Below, in pieces: positions 18,089-26,374 of a stretch of DNA of 64,000 bases. This stretch comes from Terrimesophilobacter sp964651535 (lineage in GTDB: Bacteria; Actinomycetota; Actinomycetes; Actinomycetales; Microbacteriaceae), in NCBI GenBank assembly GCA_964651535.1, contig CAZYYE010000002.1:1-64000 (forward strand), read 5' to 3'. The first letter of the stretch is position 1, and each line of letters starts with the position of its first letter. Made by a program: the position numbers and the translations under genes. The notes below the pieces were generated by a model. It made no database searches, had not been told where the DNA came from, and worked only from the letters and a program-made list of their open reading frames with translations.

Positions 18089-19006
18089 GTGGGGCGGATC
18101 GGGCGGACCGTATCCGGGTCCGGGAAGCGTGATCGCGCGCGTGCCGTCGACTCCGATCTGCCTCGGAGTGTTCGGCAGGGCCTTGCCGAGACGCGGCCCG
18201 CTTCGCCGTGCCACGAACCGCGCGATCCACGACATCGTGAGGTTCAGGACGAGGTAGATCACGAGTCCGATCGCAAACAGGGTGAACATATACCTGCTGC
18301 CGAAGAAGTTCCGGTTGTTGCCGATCGTTCGCGCGAGCTCCGGGTAGCTCACGATGAACGCGAGCGAGGTGTCCTTCAGGAGAACAACGAGCTGCGCGAG
18401 GATGATCGGCAGCATCTGGCGGAACGCCTGAGGGAATTCGATGAACGCCCACGCCTTGATCGGGGTGAGCCCGACCGCGAGCCCCGCCTCGCGTTGGCCG
18501 CGCGGAAGGGACTTCACGCCGGCCCTCAGCGCTTCGCCGATGATCGCACCGTTGTAGAGGGCGAGTCCGAAGACCCCGGACCAGTACGAACCCGCCGCGA
18601 ACACGAGGAACACGAAGAAGATCATGAGGAGCACCGGGATGCCCCGGACGAACTCGAGGATGACGCCCGTGATTCCGCGCACCGCAGCGAAGCGGGATGT
18701 GCGTCCGAAGGAGAACAGGATCCCGATGAGCACGGCGAGCGCCGCAGCCACAGCGGCCATGCGGAGCGTGTTGAGCGTACCGATACCGAACGAAATCCAG
18801 ACGTCCGGGAGCGCGAGGATGTCCCAGCGCGACGGGTCGAACGTCCCCGGTTGGATGGCGCCGTTCGCGTTCACGCGCGGCGCGGCGAGCGTGAGGTACA
18901 TCCAGAAGAAGAACGCCACGATCAGGATGACCCCGATGATCGACGCGATCATGGAGCGGCGGCGCGTCTTGGGCCCCGGCGCGTCGTACAGAACGCTCAG
19001 ACTCAT
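18086..19006 (-). CDS. gluD: Glutamate-type ABC transporter permease (GluD)
   Basis: Inner permease of a polar amino acid importer, 306 residues, with an N-terminal segment (20-42) and the HisMQ-type permease domain (about 70-275). The coupling helix region reads GAIIGEALRAGVKSLPRGQREAGLAVGL. It overlaps gluC by 4 nt (ATGA). A long Pro/Gly-rich cytoplasmic tail follows the last helix. Glutamate specificity is inferred from the GluABCD order and similarity to corynebacterial GluD. Confidence 0.88.
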   Translation of the reverse strand: MSLSVLYDAPGPKTRRRSMIASIIGVILIVAFFFWMYLTLAAPRVNANGAIQPGTFDPSRWDILALPDVWISFGIGTLNTLRMAAVAAALAVLIGILFSFGRTSRFAAVRGITGVILEFVRGIPVLLMIFFVFLVFAAGSYWSGVFGLALYNGAIIGEALRAGVKSLPRGQREAGLAVGLTPIKAWAFIEFPQAFRQMLPIILAQLVVLLKDTSLAFIVSYPELARTIGNNRNFFGSRYMFTLFAIGLVIYLVLNLTMSWIARFVARRSGPRLGKALPNTPRQIGVDGTRAITLPGPGYGPPDPPH

Positions 19007-19662
19007 CTCATCACCACCACTTTCTTCTCGATCGCTCCGGCGATGAGCCCGAGGGGAACGGTGATGACGAGGTACAGGAACGCCGCGTAGATGAGGACGA
19101 GGATGACAGAATCCGGGTGGTCGCGAGTTGCGGCATCCGTCTGCTTGAAGAGTTCATCCACGAAAAAAATGCCCGCGACCGACGTGTTCTTCGTGAGCGC
19201 GATGAAGACGTTGATGAGCGGCGGGACGACCATGCGCGCGGCCTGCGGGAGCACGACGAGCGTCACGGTCTGCGCGAATCCCATGCCGACGCTTCTCGCC
19301 GCCTCCGCCTGACCGACGGGAACGCCGTTGAATCCCGAGCGGATCGCCTCCGCCACGAAGGGCGACGTGTACGCGGTAAGGCCGATAAGGGCAAGGGGGT
19401 AGTAGTCCAGGTCGGAGCCGAGAATCGGAATGACCAGGGCGCAGAACATGAGGACGAGCAGGAGCGGAACGTTGCGCAGCACTTCCGTATAGACCGTCGC
19501 GAACATGCGCAGGGACGGCACGGGCGAAATGCGCATCGTCGCGATGAGAACACCGACCACGAATGCGCCGACCCCGGAGATTGCGAGCAGCTGAAGCGTC
19601 ATCACGAATCCCGCGAAGTATGCCGGCGATACGTCGATGATGGCGTCGATCATGCTGTCCAC
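19003..19662 (-). CDS. gluC: Glutamate-type ABC transporter permease (GluC)
   Basis: Second permease, 219 residues, five predicted membrane segments, with the conserved loop PFVAEAIRSGFNGVPVGQAEAARSVG. The GTG at 19662 has GGGAGG four bases upstream; an internal ATG at 19653 is the alternative. It is separated from gluB by 81 bp that carry a strong hairpin, and overlaps gluD by 4 nt. Confidence 0.88.
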   Translation of the reverse strand: MDSMIDAIIDVSPAYFAGFVMTLQLLAISGVGAFVVGVLIATMRISPVPSLRMFATVYTEVLRNVPLLLVLMFCALVIPILGSDLDYYPLALIGLTAYTSPFVAEAIRSGFNGVPVGQAEAARSVGMGFAQTVTLVVLPQAARMVVPPLINVFIALTKNTSVAGIFFVDELFKQTDAATRDHPDSVILVLIYAAFLYLVITVPLGLIAGAIEKKVVVMR

Positions 19663-19701
19663 TTCACCTCCCGGGGTTCAGGGGTCGTTTTCTGCGGTGT
19701 G

Positions 19702-19729
19702 GCCCATCCGCACTCGCCTGCGGATGGGC
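19702..19729 (-). other. Hairpin between gluB and gluC
   Basis: Perfect 11-bp arms GCCCATCCGCA (19702-19712) and TGCGGATGGGC (19719-19729) with a 6-nt loop, in the gluB-gluC gap. No U-run follows on the transcript, so it is more likely an mRNA-stability or processing hairpin than a full terminator. Confidence 0.7.
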
Positions 19730-19743
19730 TCACCGTTGTCGAA

Positions 19744-20610
19744 CTAGTTGGAGTAACGGTCCACTGCCGGGGGCTCCGGCGTCTTCAGGACCTTGCCGGC
19801 TGTCGCCTCCCAGGCGGCCTTCCAGCTGCCGTCCGCGTAGGACTTCTCGAGCACGTCGTTGATGAAGTCGCGGAACGCGTCGTCATCGTGCGCGAGGCCG
19901 ATACCGTACGGCTCCTCGGTGAACGGGTTGCTGAGAACCTCGAACTCGCCGGCGTTCTGGTCGGCGAGGCCGGCCAGGATCACGTTGTCCGTGGTCACGG
20001 CGATGACCTTGCCGCTGCGAAGCGGCTCGAGGCAGTTCGAGTAGGTGTCCGTCGTGATGAGGTTCACACCGTATTCGGCGATGTTCTTCTCCGACGTGGA
20101 ACCCGCGACGCTGCACACATCCTTGCCTGCGAGGTCCTCGGGGCCGGTGATGCCCTCAGGGTTGCCCGCAAGAACCAGGATGTCCTGGCCCGCGTTGTAG
20201 TACGGTCCGGCGAAGGAAATAACTTCCTTGCGCTTGTCGTTGATCGTGTATGTCGCGACGACGATGTCCACGGTGCCGTTCTCGATGAACGGTTCGCGGT
20301 TCTTCGACACCGTCTCGACCCACTTGATGTTGTCGGCCGAAATGCCCAGCGCGGCGGCGATGATCTTGCCGATTTCCACGTCGAACCCGACTGGGTCGCC
20401 GCTCGGGCCCTTGAGGCCGAACAGAGGCTGGTCGAACTTCGTGCCGATCGTGATCGTGCCGGCGTCGGCGAGCTTCGCCATCGTGGTTCCGGCCTCGAAC
20501 GTGGGCTTCTCAACTACCGGCGGCGCTGTGGTGCCGCTTGCGCACGCGCCGAGTCCGAGGACGCTGGCGGCAGCGATGGCAGTGATCATCAGAGTCTTTC
20601 TGATTCTCAT
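19744..20610 (-). CDS. gluB: Glutamate-type ABC transporter solute-binding lipoprotein (GluB)
   Basis: A family 3 solute-binding protein of 288 residues. It has a signal peptide with lipobox LGAC (Cys23), so it is anchored to the outer face of the membrane. Ligand-fold markers include GTKFDQPLFGLKG, GFDVEIGKIIAAALG and ATYTINDKRKEVISFAGPYY. The ATG at 20610 follows AAGGAGACAG; an upstream start in the gluA-gluB gap was rejected because it would precede the signal peptide by ten residues. The gene is flanked on both sides by perfect hairpins. Confidence 0.92.
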   Translation of the reverse strand: MRIRKTLMITAIAAASVLGLGACASGTTAPPVVEKPTFEAGTTMAKLADAGTITIGTKFDQPLFGLKGPSGDPVGFDVEIGKIIAAALGISADNIKWVETVSKNREPFIENGTVDIVVATYTINDKRKEVISFAGPYYNAGQDILVLAGNPEGITGPEDLAGKDVCSVAGSTSEKNIAEYGVNLITTDTYSNCLEPLRSGKVIAVTTDNVILAGLADQNAGEFEVLSNPFTEEPYGIGLAHDDDAFRDFINDVLEKSYADGSWKAAWEATAGKVLKTPEPPAVDRYSN

Positions 20611-20631
20611 ATCTGTCTCCTTGCTAGGTTT

Positions 20632-20655
20632 CTTACCCACGGATCAGTGGGTAAG
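20632..20655 (-). other. Hairpin at the gluA stop / gluA-gluB junction
   Basis: Perfect 9-bp arms CTTACCCAC (20632-20640) and GTGGGTAAG (20647-20655) with a 6-nt loop that contains the gluA stop codon. With the gluB-gluC hairpin it brackets gluB. It is probably a processing or stabilising element. Confidence 0.6.
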
Positions 20656-21399
20656 GATTTTCGAGAGGAAGTCTTTCGCCCTCGAGGTTTGCGGGTCGGT
20701 GAAGAACTTCTCGGGAGTAGCTTCCTCCACGATTTCGCCTTCCGACATGAACAGCACCCGGTGGGCGGCTTTGCGCGCGAAGCCCATCTCGTGGGTGACG
20801 ACGACCATGGTCATGCCATCCTCGGCGAGCTGCACCATGACATCCAAAACCTCGGCGATCATTTCGGGGTCGAGAGCCGACGTCGGTTCGTCGAGGAGAA
20901 TAAGTTTGGGATCCATGGCGAGCACGCGCGCGATGGCTACGCGCTGTTGCTGCCCACCGGATAGCTGGGACGGCATTTTCGCGGCCTGGTTGGCGACGCC
21001 GACGCGATCGAGCAACTCCATCGCGTGCTTGTCTGCCTCCGCCTTGGAAACGCCCCGGACTTTGCGCGGGCCCAGCGTGACGTTTTCGAGGACCGTCTTG
21101 TGGGCGAACAGATTGAATGACTGGAACACCATTCCGACGTCGGCACGCAGCTTCGCAAGCCCTCTGCCCTCCTCGGGAAGGGCGATGCCGTCGATCGTGA
21201 TGGTGCCGCTGTCGATCGTCTCCAGACGGTTGATCGCGCGGCAGAATGTCGACTTGCCCGACCCGCTCGGTCCGATGACCACAACGACCTCGCCGCGCCC
21301 GACCGTCGTCGTAATGTCCTTCAGGACGTGAAGCTCGCCGAAGTGCTTGTTGACGTGGTCAATGACGACAAGGGGATCACCACTGTGTGAGGGCACCAT
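20644..21399 (-). CDS. gluA: Glutamate-type ABC transporter ATP-binding protein (GluA)
   Basis: Cytoplasmic ATPase of the importer, 251 residues. It has Walker A GPSGSGKST (43-51), Q-loop FQSFNLFAHK, ABC signature LSGGQQQR, Walker B LILLDEPT, and the H-loop His in VVVTHEM. It is the first gene of gluABCD and lies 106 bp after trmH on the same strand. The ATG at 21399 has only a weak ribosome site. Confidence 0.93.
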   Translation of the reverse strand: MVPSHSGDPLVVIDHVNKHFGELHVLKDITTTVGRGEVVVVIGPSGSGKSTFCRAINRLETIDSGTITIDGIALPEEGRGLAKLRADVGMVFQSFNLFAHKTVLENVTLGPRKVRGVSKAEADKHAMELLDRVGVANQAAKMPSQLSGGQQQRVAIARVLAMDPKLILLDEPTSALDPEMIAEVLDVMVQLAEDGMTMVVVTHEMGFARKAAHRVLFMSEGEIVEEATPEKFFTDPQTSRAKDFLSKILTH

Positions 21400-21505
21400 T
21401 TCTCAAGGCTCTCACGCGGTCATGTCGCGGAACAAACCGCCCAGCCGTTCGTAACCGATACGTGACACGACTTCGGCCGTCGAAAGCCACGGTCTCCGCC
21501 GACGT

Positions 21506-22327
21506 CTAAAGCGCCTCGCGTTGAGCGAACGCGGACTCGTAGAGGCACACGGAAGCCGCGGTCGCAAGATTCATCGATTCCGCAAACCCGTAAATCGGCA
21601 CGCGCACGACGTGGTCGGCGAGGGCCACGTGCTCGTCGTCGAGTCCGCGGGCCTCGTTGCCGAAAAGCCACGCTGTCGGGCGGGCAAGAATCCCCTTCGT
21701 GCGTGCCTGGAGAAGATCGTCTCCCTTGATGTCTGCCGCGAGCACCTGGATTCCCGCTTCGCGACATCGGTCGACGACTGCCTCCAACTCCGCGCCGACG
21801 GCGATGGGCAAGTGGAACAGAGACCCGGTGGTCGATCTCACGACTTTCGGGTTGTAGAGATCGACGCTTCGGCCGGAGAAGATGACACCGTCGGCGCCCG
21901 CCGAATCTGCCGCCCGCACGATGGTGCCGGCATTTCCGGGGTCGCGGACTTCCTCCAGGATGGCCAGGAGCGTGGGAGTCTCGCCGCCGGGCTTTCCGCG
22001 CATCACATCCTTGAGCGCGGTCGGAAACTGGTTGCACACGGCGATGATCCCCTGGGGGGTGACCGTATCAGCCATCGACTCGAGAACCTTCTCGGTGACG
22101 AATTCGACGTCGACCCCCGCGTCGACCGCAGCCTGGCCGATATCCCGGTATCGCTCGAGGGCAGTGGGAGTTGCGTAGAGTTCGACGACGAGTTCCGCGC
22201 GGTACGCGAGAGCTTCGGCAACCGCCTGCGGCCCCTCGAGCAGGAAAAGCCCGGTCGACGACCGGGCTTCCCGCTTGCGAAGTTTTGCGACGGCCCGGAT
22301 CCGCGGGGAACGCGGGTTGTCGATCAT
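21506..22327 (-). CDS. TrmH/SpoU-family RNA 2'-O-methyltransferase
   Basis: A SAM-dependent knotted (SPOUT) methyltransferase of 273 residues. The N-terminal substrate-binding domain includes FLLEGPQAVAEAL. The three SpoU motifs are LAILEEVRDPGNAGTIVRAADSAG, WLFGNEARGL and VPIYGFAESMNLATAASVCLYE. The target is probably 23S rRNA or tRNA; the exact nucleotide cannot be read from sequence. The ATG follows TAGACT by 6 nt, so an independent leaderless transcript is likely beside read-through from rplT. Confidence 0.9.
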   Translation of the reverse strand: MIDNPRSPRIRAVAKLRKREARSSTGLFLLEGPQAVAEALAYRAELVVELYATPTALERYRDIGQAAVDAGVDVEFVTEKVLESMADTVTPQGIIAVCNQFPTALKDVMRGKPGGETPTLLAILEEVRDPGNAGTIVRAADSAGADGVIFSGRSVDLYNPKVVRSTTGSLFHLPIAVGAELEAVVDRCREAGIQVLAADIKGDDLLQARTKGILARPTAWLFGNEARGLDDEHVALADHVVRVPIYGFAESMNLATAASVCLYESAFAQREAL

Positions 22328-22333
22328 GCACTG

Positions 22334-22339
22334 AGTCTA
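22334..22339 (-). promoter_or_regulatory. -10 box of a leaderless trmH-family gene promoter
   Basis: TAGACT on the minus strand, 6 nt before the ATG, just after the rplT stop codon. There is no recognisable -35 hexamer. Confidence 0.45.
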
Positions 22340-22352
22340 AACAGAACAGCGT

Positions 22353-22745
22353 CTAGGCAGCAGACTTGTCCTTGGGCGCGTTGACGTCCTTCGGCAGCGC
22401 AGCCTTCGCCGTCGCGACGATCGACGCGAACGTCGCGGGCTCGTTCACGGCGAGCTCCGCGAGGATTCGGCGGTCAACCTCGACGCCGGCGAGGTTCATG
22501 CCCTGGATGAGACGGTTGTACGTCATGCCGTTCTCGCGTGCCGCCGCGTTGATGCGCTGGATCCACAGGCGGCGGAAATCGCCCTTGCGCGCGCGGCGGT
22601 CGCGGTACGCGTAAACGAGGGAGTGGGTGACCTGCTCCTTCGCCTTGCGGTAGAGGCGCGAACGCTGACCGCGGTATCCGGATGCGCGCTCGAGGATGAC
22701 GCGACGCTTCTTGTGGGCGTTGACGGCCCGCTTTACTCTTGCCAT
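22353..22745 (-). CDS. rplT: 50S ribosomal protein L20
   Basis: A protein of 130 residues with the typical basic N-terminus (VKRAVNAHKKRRVILERASGY) and the LWIQRINAAARENGMTYNRLI core. L20 is needed for early 50S assembly and in many bacteria represses the infC-rpmI-rplT mRNA. A short Lys/Ala C-terminal tail extends beyond the usual 118-residue length. It is 27 bp after rpmI. Confidence 0.98.
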   Translation of the reverse strand: MARVKRAVNAHKKRRVILERASGYRGQRSRLYRKAKEQVTHSLVYAYRDRRARKGDFRRLWIQRINAAARENGMTYNRLIQGMNLAGVEVDRRILAELAVNEPATFASIVATAKAALPKDVNAPKDKSAA

Positions 22746-22772
22746 TTCCTGATATCCCTTACGTCGTGGTCT

Positions 22773-22967
22773 TTAGCGACCGAGAAGCTTGTTGATGGCC
22801 TTGACATCGGCCTTGGCGACCGGCTCGTCCGCGTTCAGGCGGCGCTTGCGGCGACTGGACTTCACCTCGAGGTTGTGGCGCATGCCAGCCTGCTGCTTCA
22901 TGAGCTTGCCGCTCCCGGTGATCTTGAAGCGCTTCTTCGCACCGGAGTGCGTCTTTTGCTTAGGCAT
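22773..22967 (-). CDS. rpmI: 50S ribosomal protein L35
   Basis: A protein of 64 residues that begins MPKQKTHSGAKKRFKITGSG, diagnostic for L35. The start at 22967 lies inside the infC end, an 8-nt overlap (ATGCCTAA), so it is translationally coupled to IF3. Upstream in-frame starts were rejected because L35 always begins at this MPK motif. Confidence 0.98.
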   Translation of the reverse strand: MPKQKTHSGAKKRFKITGSGKLMKQQAGMRHNLEVKSSRRKRRLNADEPVAKADVKAINKLLGR

Positions 22968-23550
22968 CCTTCTTTTCCTCTTTCTCGCTGGCTTTCTTTG
23001 CGGCCTGACGGCGTGCATCCGCCTCCGCTTTCGCGGTGGCCTTGTTCTTGAGCGGTCCGATGACCATCACCATGTTGCGACCGTCGATCGTCGGTGTCGA
23101 CTCGACGGTGCCGTACTCGGCGACATCCTCGGCAAATTTCTGGAGCAATCGGACGCCCTGATCGGGGCGGGACTGCTCACGACCACGGAACAGGATCATG
23201 GCTTTGACCTTGTCCCCTCCCTGGAGGAAACCTTCAGCGCGCCTGCGCTTGGTTTCGTAGTCGTGCTTGTCAATTTTGAGGCGGAACCGAACCTCCTTGA
23301 GGATCGTGTTCGCCTGGTTGCGCCTGGCCTCCTTGGCCTTCTGCGCCTCTTCGTACTTGAACTTTCCGTAGTCCATGATCTTCGCGACCGGTGGCTTGGA
23401 ATTCGGTGCGACCTCGACGAGGTCGAGGTCCGCCTCCTGCGCCAAACGCAGTGCCACTTCGATCTTGACTACGCCGACCTGCTCACCGCTGGGGCCGACG
23501 AGGCGAACCTCTGGCACGCGGATCCGGTCATTCGTACGGGGATCGCTGAT
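22960..23550 (-). CDS. infC: Translation initiation factor IF-3 (ATC start codon)
   Basis: A protein of 196 residues. The N-domain has VPEVRLVGPSGEQVGVV, and the linker is Lys/Arg/Ala-rich. The C-domain KEVRFRLKIDKHDYETKRRRAEGFL binds 30S. The familiar IF3 N-terminus ISDPRTNDRIR is encoded upstream of the first GTG, and its first codon is ATC (23550), 5 nt after GAGGAG. A rare start codon is the basis of IF3 autoregulation in E. coli (AUU), so ATC is the best start here. The GTG at 23517 would cut off conserved residues. The Lys/Glu C-terminal tail overlaps rpmI. Confidence 0.93.
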   Translation of the reverse strand: MSDPRTNDRIRVPEVRLVGPSGEQVGVVKIEVALRLAQEADLDLVEVAPNSKPPVAKIMDYGKFKYEEAQKAKEARRNQANTILKEVRFRLKIDKHDYETKRRRAEGFLQGGDKVKAMILFRGREQSRPDQGVRLLQKFAEDVAEYGTVESTPTIDGRNMVMVIGPLKNKATAKAEADARRQAAKKASEKEEKKDA

Positions 23551-23797
23551 AGGTAGCTCCTCACATCATCTTCTGACACGGCTCGGCACGTCGGCGGGTG
23601 CCGGTGTGCTGGCGAGAGAGGAAAACCACCGGTCTGCCCCGCGGATTTTCACCACGCCGCAAACCCGGCACCCTGAACTACCGCTCGCGTTTACCAGGCG
23701 CACGGCGGGGTGCCAACAACCCGGTAACCTTGAGAAGCGGTCGCGGGTGGGAGAATCTCCACTTTCGCACTGGGAACACGTGTGTCCCAGAGCCCGC
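23551..23797 (-). promoter_or_regulatory. Structured infC operon leader
   Basis: The 270-bp gap upstream of infC is rich in inverted repeats on the minus strand. CGGCAC-8-GTGCCG lies at 23584-23603, and an almost perfect CTGGGA...TCCCAG palindrome around ACACGTGT lies near 23776-23796. L20 or IF3 control of this mRNA is known in other bacteria. I cannot fold it fully by eye, and no recognised riboswitch class is apparent. Confidence 0.4.
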
Positions 23798-23821
23798 ATG
23801 AGTCTAACAGAGGAAATCAGT

Positions 23822-24160
23822 ATGAGCGAGCCGGTCGGCAGCCAGGAAATTCGGGATATTGCGGATGTTCCTGCCGTGGAACTCATCAACACGGTGGCCG
23901 TTCACCTGTTGAGCGCCGCTGCCGTGAAGTGCGGCCTCGCCGACGACCCGGAATCCGACATCGATCTGGATGAGGCTCGCAAACTCATCAACGCTCTCGC
24001 TGGCCTCGTGACGGCTGCAGCGCCCGAGATCGGCAACCACCACGCGGCTCCCCTGCGCGACGGCCTCCGATCCATCCAACTCGCCTTCCGCGAGGCATCG
24101 GCATTTCCCGATGCGCCGGGCCAGGGGCCAGGCGAGAAGTACACGGGCCCGGTCAACTGA
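23822..24160 (+). CDS. DUF1844 family protein
   Basis: A small soluble protein of 112 residues. The core DVPAVELINTVAVHLLSAAAVKCGL, then LDEARKLINALAGLVTAAAPEIG, matches DUF1844, a family usually found beside infC in Actinobacteria (recollection). The ATG at 23822 follows AGAGGAAATC; a second ATG 24 bp upstream is in frame but lacks a ribosome site. The family's function is unknown. It is divergent from infC and convergent with sseB. Confidence 0.85.
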   Translation: MSEPVGSQEIRDIADVPAVELINTVAVHLLSAAAVKCGLADDPESDIDLDEARKLINALAGLVTAAAPEIGNHHAAPLRDGLRSIQLAFREASAFPDAPGQGPGEKYTGPVN

Positions 24161-24173
24161 CCGCTCTCTGGCG

Positions 24174-24935
24174 TCAGCTCGTGAACGCGATTTCGAGCGA
24201 ATCGACCTGACGCGCAATCACTTCGCTCGTCGACCATCGAGCCGAAAGCCGCGAAAGCAGGGCATCGAGGTCGCTCTCGCCGAGACCGGCGGCGAGCGTG
24301 ATCGACACGATAAGCTCCGGCCCGCGAAGCCGCGCCTGAGGGTCGCCAGCACTGAGTTGAACCCCCACGACAACCGGTTCATCGACGACGGATGCGGCGA
24401 ATGCACGCGCGACATCCACCGAGCGAAAACTCGGAACCCACTTCTCATCCTTGACGATCGACCACAACGCCGGACGCCGGACGGCAAACTCGGTCTCGGA
24501 CGTCGGATCGAGCACCACGAGATCGGTACCCTCGCTCGCCGCAGCAGCGGCCACGCGCGGTGCAGCCACCGGAACTGGCCGGGCTACGGGATTCCAGACC
24601 GACATTGCCGCGACCGAACTGAACACGGGAAGAACCGTGCGGCCGTCCGGCCCCTCCACGGTGACGATCGAGAGCTCCTGGGATTTGTCAATTGTTCGCC
24701 CGCGATCGTCCAGCCCGACTTCGCCGAGCGCCGCGAGCAGGGGAACCAGCAGCCGCGAATGCCTGAATGCCTCGACAACGTCCGACTCCCCGGAAGAACC
24801 GTTGCGGAAGTTCGCGATGGCTTCGAGCAACAGCGGCGGCGCGCTCCCGTCGTCGTGGGCGTTCGCGTTAGGTTCGAAGTGGCGACCGGCCCACGGTTGA
24901 CCGGCCGAGTCCGCCGTATTCGGGTTCCTGGCCAT
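24174..24935 (-). CDS. SseB family protein
   Basis: A protein of 253 residues. The middle part (LLVPLLAALGEVG, ELSIVTVEGPDGRTVLPVFSSVAAMSVWNP) matches the SseB N-terminal domain, and the C-terminal part has LVVLDPTSETEFAVRRPALW. No membrane segment or catalytic motif is seen. The ATG at 24935 was chosen because the frame upstream overlaps hisA in antisense-like sequence. It follows hisA by 10 bp, so it is probably the last gene of the his transcript. Its role is unknown. Confidence 0.8.
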   Translation of the reverse strand: MARNPNTADSAGQPWAGRHFEPNANAHDDGSAPPLLLEAIANFRNGSSGESDVVEAFRHSRLLVPLLAALGEVGLDDRGRTIDKSQELSIVTVEGPDGRTVLPVFSSVAAMSVWNPVARPVPVAAPRVAAAAASEGTDLVVLDPTSETEFAVRRPALWSIVKDEKWVPSFRSVDVARAFAASVVDEPVVVGVQLSAGDPQARLRGPELIVSITLAAGLGESDLDALLSRLSARWSTSEVIARQVDSLEIAFTS

Positions 24936-24945
24936 CGGCGGGCAG

Positions 24946-25692
24946 CTAACCTGAGGCGACGTCGAGCGCGGCCGCGAGCGTGAACGCCTTCGTGTACAGG
25001 GCTTTGCCGACAATCGTCCCTTCGAGGCCGAGCGGCACGAGCGCCCTGAGCGCCGCGATGTCGTCGAGCGTCGAAATGCCCCCTGACGCGATAACGGGTT
25101 TGTCTGTTCGGTTGATCACGGAGGTGAGAAGCTCAAGATTCGGACCCTGCAGTGTGCCGTCTTTCGTCACATCCGTGACAACGTATCGCGCGCAACCCGC
25201 GCTTTCCAACCGGTCGAGAACGTCGAACAATTCGCCGCCGTCCTTCGTCCAGCCGCGGGCGGCGAGAGTGGTGCCCCGAACGTCCAGCCCGACGGCGATC
25301 GCTTCTCCGTACGCCGCGATGACGTGCTCCGTCCACACGGGATTCTCGAGAGCGGCAGTGCCCAGATTGATGCGCTTGGCTCCCGTCGCGAGCGCCGCCT
25401 CGAGGCTCGCATCGTCCCGGATGCCTCCCGAGAGCTCGATGTTGACCCCTCTGGCCTGCTTGATCACCCGCTTGATCGTTGCCTGATTGCTCCCCCGCCC
25501 GAATGCCGCATCAAGGTCGACGAGGTGAATCCACTCAGCGCCCTGGTCGACCCAGTCCATCGCTGCCCCGACGGGGTCGCCGTAGCTCGTCTCCGTTCCC
25601 GCTTCACCGCGCGTGAGGCGGACTGCTTTGCCGTCAGCAACATCCACTGCGGGAAGCAGCACAAGCTTCGGGGTCGTGTTGAAGTCGCTCAT
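24946..25692 (-). CDS. priA: PriA-type phosphoribosyl isomerase (HisA/TrpF)
   Basis: A (beta/alpha)8 isomerase of 248 residues acting on ProFAR in histidine synthesis. In Actinobacteria this enzyme usually also does the TrpF reaction of tryptophan synthesis. Catalytic Asp17 lies in LPAVDVADGKAVRL; the second acid is in VVTDVTKDGTLQGPN. The ATG at 25692 has AAGG at proper distance; the in-frame ATG two codons earlier does not. Dual function is inferred from lineage; trpF absence elsewhere would support it. Confidence 0.92.
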   Translation of the reverse strand: MSDFNTTPKLVLLPAVDVADGKAVRLTRGEAGTETSYGDPVGAAMDWVDQGAEWIHLVDLDAAFGRGSNQATIKRVIKQARGVNIELSGGIRDDASLEAALATGAKRINLGTAALENPVWTEHVIAAYGEAIAVGLDVRGTTLAARGWTKDGGELFDVLDRLESAGCARYVVTDVTKDGTLQGPNLELLTSVINRTDKPVIASGGISTLDDIAALRALVPLGLEGTIVGKALYTKAFTLAAALDVASG

Positions 25693-25730
25693 CGACATCC
25701 TTGATCGGGGAACAGGTGAAGAATCAGATA

Positions 25731-26372
25731 CTAGTCACGGTCAAGCGATGCCACCCAATTGGACAGCAACCGCAGACCCGCCGCGCCAGACTTTTCGGGG
25801 TGGAACTGGGTTGCGGTGAGCGGACCGTTTTCCACCGCGGCAAGGAATCGCTCGCCGTGAGTCGTCCAGGCGAGTTTCGCCGGCGGGAGCGGTCCGTCGT
25901 TCGGCAGGAGCCACTCTGCGGCCGCGTTCGAGTGCACGAAATAGAATCGCTCGTCGCTGACCCCGTCGAACAGGACGGAACCCTCATCGGCATCGACCGT
26001 GTTCCAACCGATGTGCGGGAGCAGTGCGGATTTCAGTTCGCGCACGTCTCCCGGCCACTGCCCGAACCCCTGCGTCGTCTCGCCCCGTTCCGTTCCACGG
26101 TCGAACAACACCTGCATGCCGACGCAAATGCCCAATACGGGCCTGCCTCCCGCGAGGCGCCGATCGATGAGCTGAGCGCCGCGCACCGCATCCAATGCGG
26201 CCATGACGGCCGAAAATGCGCCGACCCCCGGCACGACAAGCCCATCCGCGCGCTCGACGGAGCGCGCATCCGACGCCAACCGAACGGATGCGCCCGCGAA
26301 TTCGAGTGCCTTCGCCGCGGAGTGCACGTTTCCGCTGCCGTAGTCGAGAATGACGACGGAGGGCGCGATCAC
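25731..26372 (-). CDS. hisH: Imidazole glycerol phosphate synthase, glutaminase subunit
   Basis: A class I glutamine amidotransferase of 213 residues that feeds ammonia to HisF. The triad is Cys83 in GICVGMQ and His191/Glu193 in QFHPEKSG; the oxyanion region is PGVGAF. The GTG start lies 2 nt after the hisB stop. hisF is not in this window, so its partner is encoded elsewhere. Confidence 0.95.
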   Translation of the reverse strand: MIAPSVVILDYGSGNVHSAAKALEFAGASVRLASDARSVERADGLVVPGVGAFSAVMAALDAVRGAQLIDRRLAGGRPVLGICVGMQVLFDRGTERGETTQGFGQWPGDVRELKSALLPHIGWNTVDADEGSVLFDGVSDERFYFVHSNAAAEWLLPNDGPLPPAKLAWTTHGERFLAAVENGPLTATQFHPEKSGAAGLRLLSNWVASLDRD

Positions 26373-26374
26373 GG

